Positions 5,141 to 5,406 of a stretch of DNA of 5,406 nt are shown piece after piece (position 1 is the stretch's first letter; every line of letters starts with the position of its first letter). Source of the stretch: Candidatus Cloacimonadota bacterium (lineage in GTDB: Bacteria; Cloacimonadota; Cloacimonadia; Cloacimonadales; Cloacimonadaceae); NCBI GenBank assembly GCA_023230245.1, contig JALNXT010000121.1, positions 1 to 5,406 of the forward strand. Reading direction: 5' to 3'. The notes below the pieces were generated by a model that did not search any database, was not told where the DNA came from, and worked only from the letters and a program-made list of their open reading frames with translations. A program made the translations under genes and the position numbers.

Positions 5141-5406
5141 TTAAGCTTGCAATGCGGCGAATAATGCCCTGATATCTTTCAATTTTGTCACCTTGGGATT
5201 GGCTTTTACCTTGCTGTATCCCGAAACATAGATTCTTTCGTAGCCCAGCTTGAGAGATTCTTTGATGCGATTTTCTAGCTGGGCAACAGGGCGCACTTCC
5301 CCATTTAGTCCCACTTCGCCGATAAACACAGAGCCTTCGGGCAAAGGCGTATCTTTCAGGCTGGAGATTAAGGCTGCCAAAATGGCAAGATCCAAGCTGG
5401 GATCGC
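5141..5406 (-). CDS. radA: DNA repair protein RadA, C-terminal end (5' part outside window)
   Basis: RadA (Sms) is a RecA-related, DnaB-like helicase that drives branch migration during homologous recombination. Only the last 87 residues are visible. They form the end of the Lon-protease-like C-terminal domain: DPSLDLAILAALISSLKD, then PLPEGSVFIGEVGLNGEVRP, then ENRIKESLKLGYERIYVSG. The FIGEVGLNGEVRPV string is highly characteristic of RadA rather than Lon, and this domain acts as a DNA-binding scaffold without protease activity in known members. The zinc finger, Walker motifs and KNRFG motif must lie outside the window. It ends with TAA, 21 bases before the palindrome. Confidence 0.93.
   Translation of the reverse strand, partial: DPSLDLAILAALISSLKDTPLPEGSVFIGEVGLNGEVRPVAQLENRIKESLKLGYERIYVSGYSKVKANPKVTKLKDIRALFAALQA

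Overview
The window is a bacterial chromosome segment in which every recognisable gene lies on the minus strand, so transcription runs from high to low coordinates. Taken in that order it carries: the 3' end of radA (5406-5141); a 220-base intergenic stretch with a large, regular palindrome (5055-5119); the conserved translation cluster rpsP, khpA (KH-domain RNA-binding protein), rimM, trmD and rplS (4920-2528); a terminator-like hairpin (2509-2478); then a tightly packed group of ogt (DNA-alkyl-cysteine methyltransferase), acpS (holo-ACP synthase) and the first 529 codons of a class III nucleotide cyclase fused to a STAND/AAA-type ATPase (1589-1).

The rpsP-khpA-rimM-trmD-rplS order is widespread in bacteria and does not identify the host. 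Moderate GC, use of TTG and GTG starts (apparent in trmD, rimM and acpS), a divergent RimM, a TrmD with the 'GHYK' form of its cofactor-binding loop, and a cyclase-ATPase regulator suggest an uncultured or environmental Gram-negative lineage, perhaps Cloacimonadota or a relative of Bacteroidota. That placement is only an inference.

Functionally, the central block makes or matures ribosome parts: S16, L19, the 30S maturation factor RimM, the tRNA m1G37 methyltransferase TrmD and the RNA chaperone KhpA. The downstream block combines DNA alkylation repair, activation of acyl carrier protein and a nucleotide-signalling protein. Its genes are separated by only 2 and 7 bases, so they are probably cotranscribed, but no shared pathway is evident.

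The two most notable points are: (1) rplS has a strong Shine-Dalgarno and ATG start, but an in-frame TAA at codon 6, immediately before the conserved L19 body, and no usable restart nearby; (2) the radA-rpsP gap holds six copies of a heptamer (ATTGCCC or its complement), three per arm at exactly 11-base spacing, forming a 29-base-arm palindrome with a 7-base loop. Next to it is a coding-like frame with no start codon that may be a gene remnant.

Gene-free stretches: 4921-5140 (described above) and 2882-3104 (the rplS leader, with only tiny candidate ORFs). No tRNA, rRNA, insertion sequence or CRISPR array was seen.
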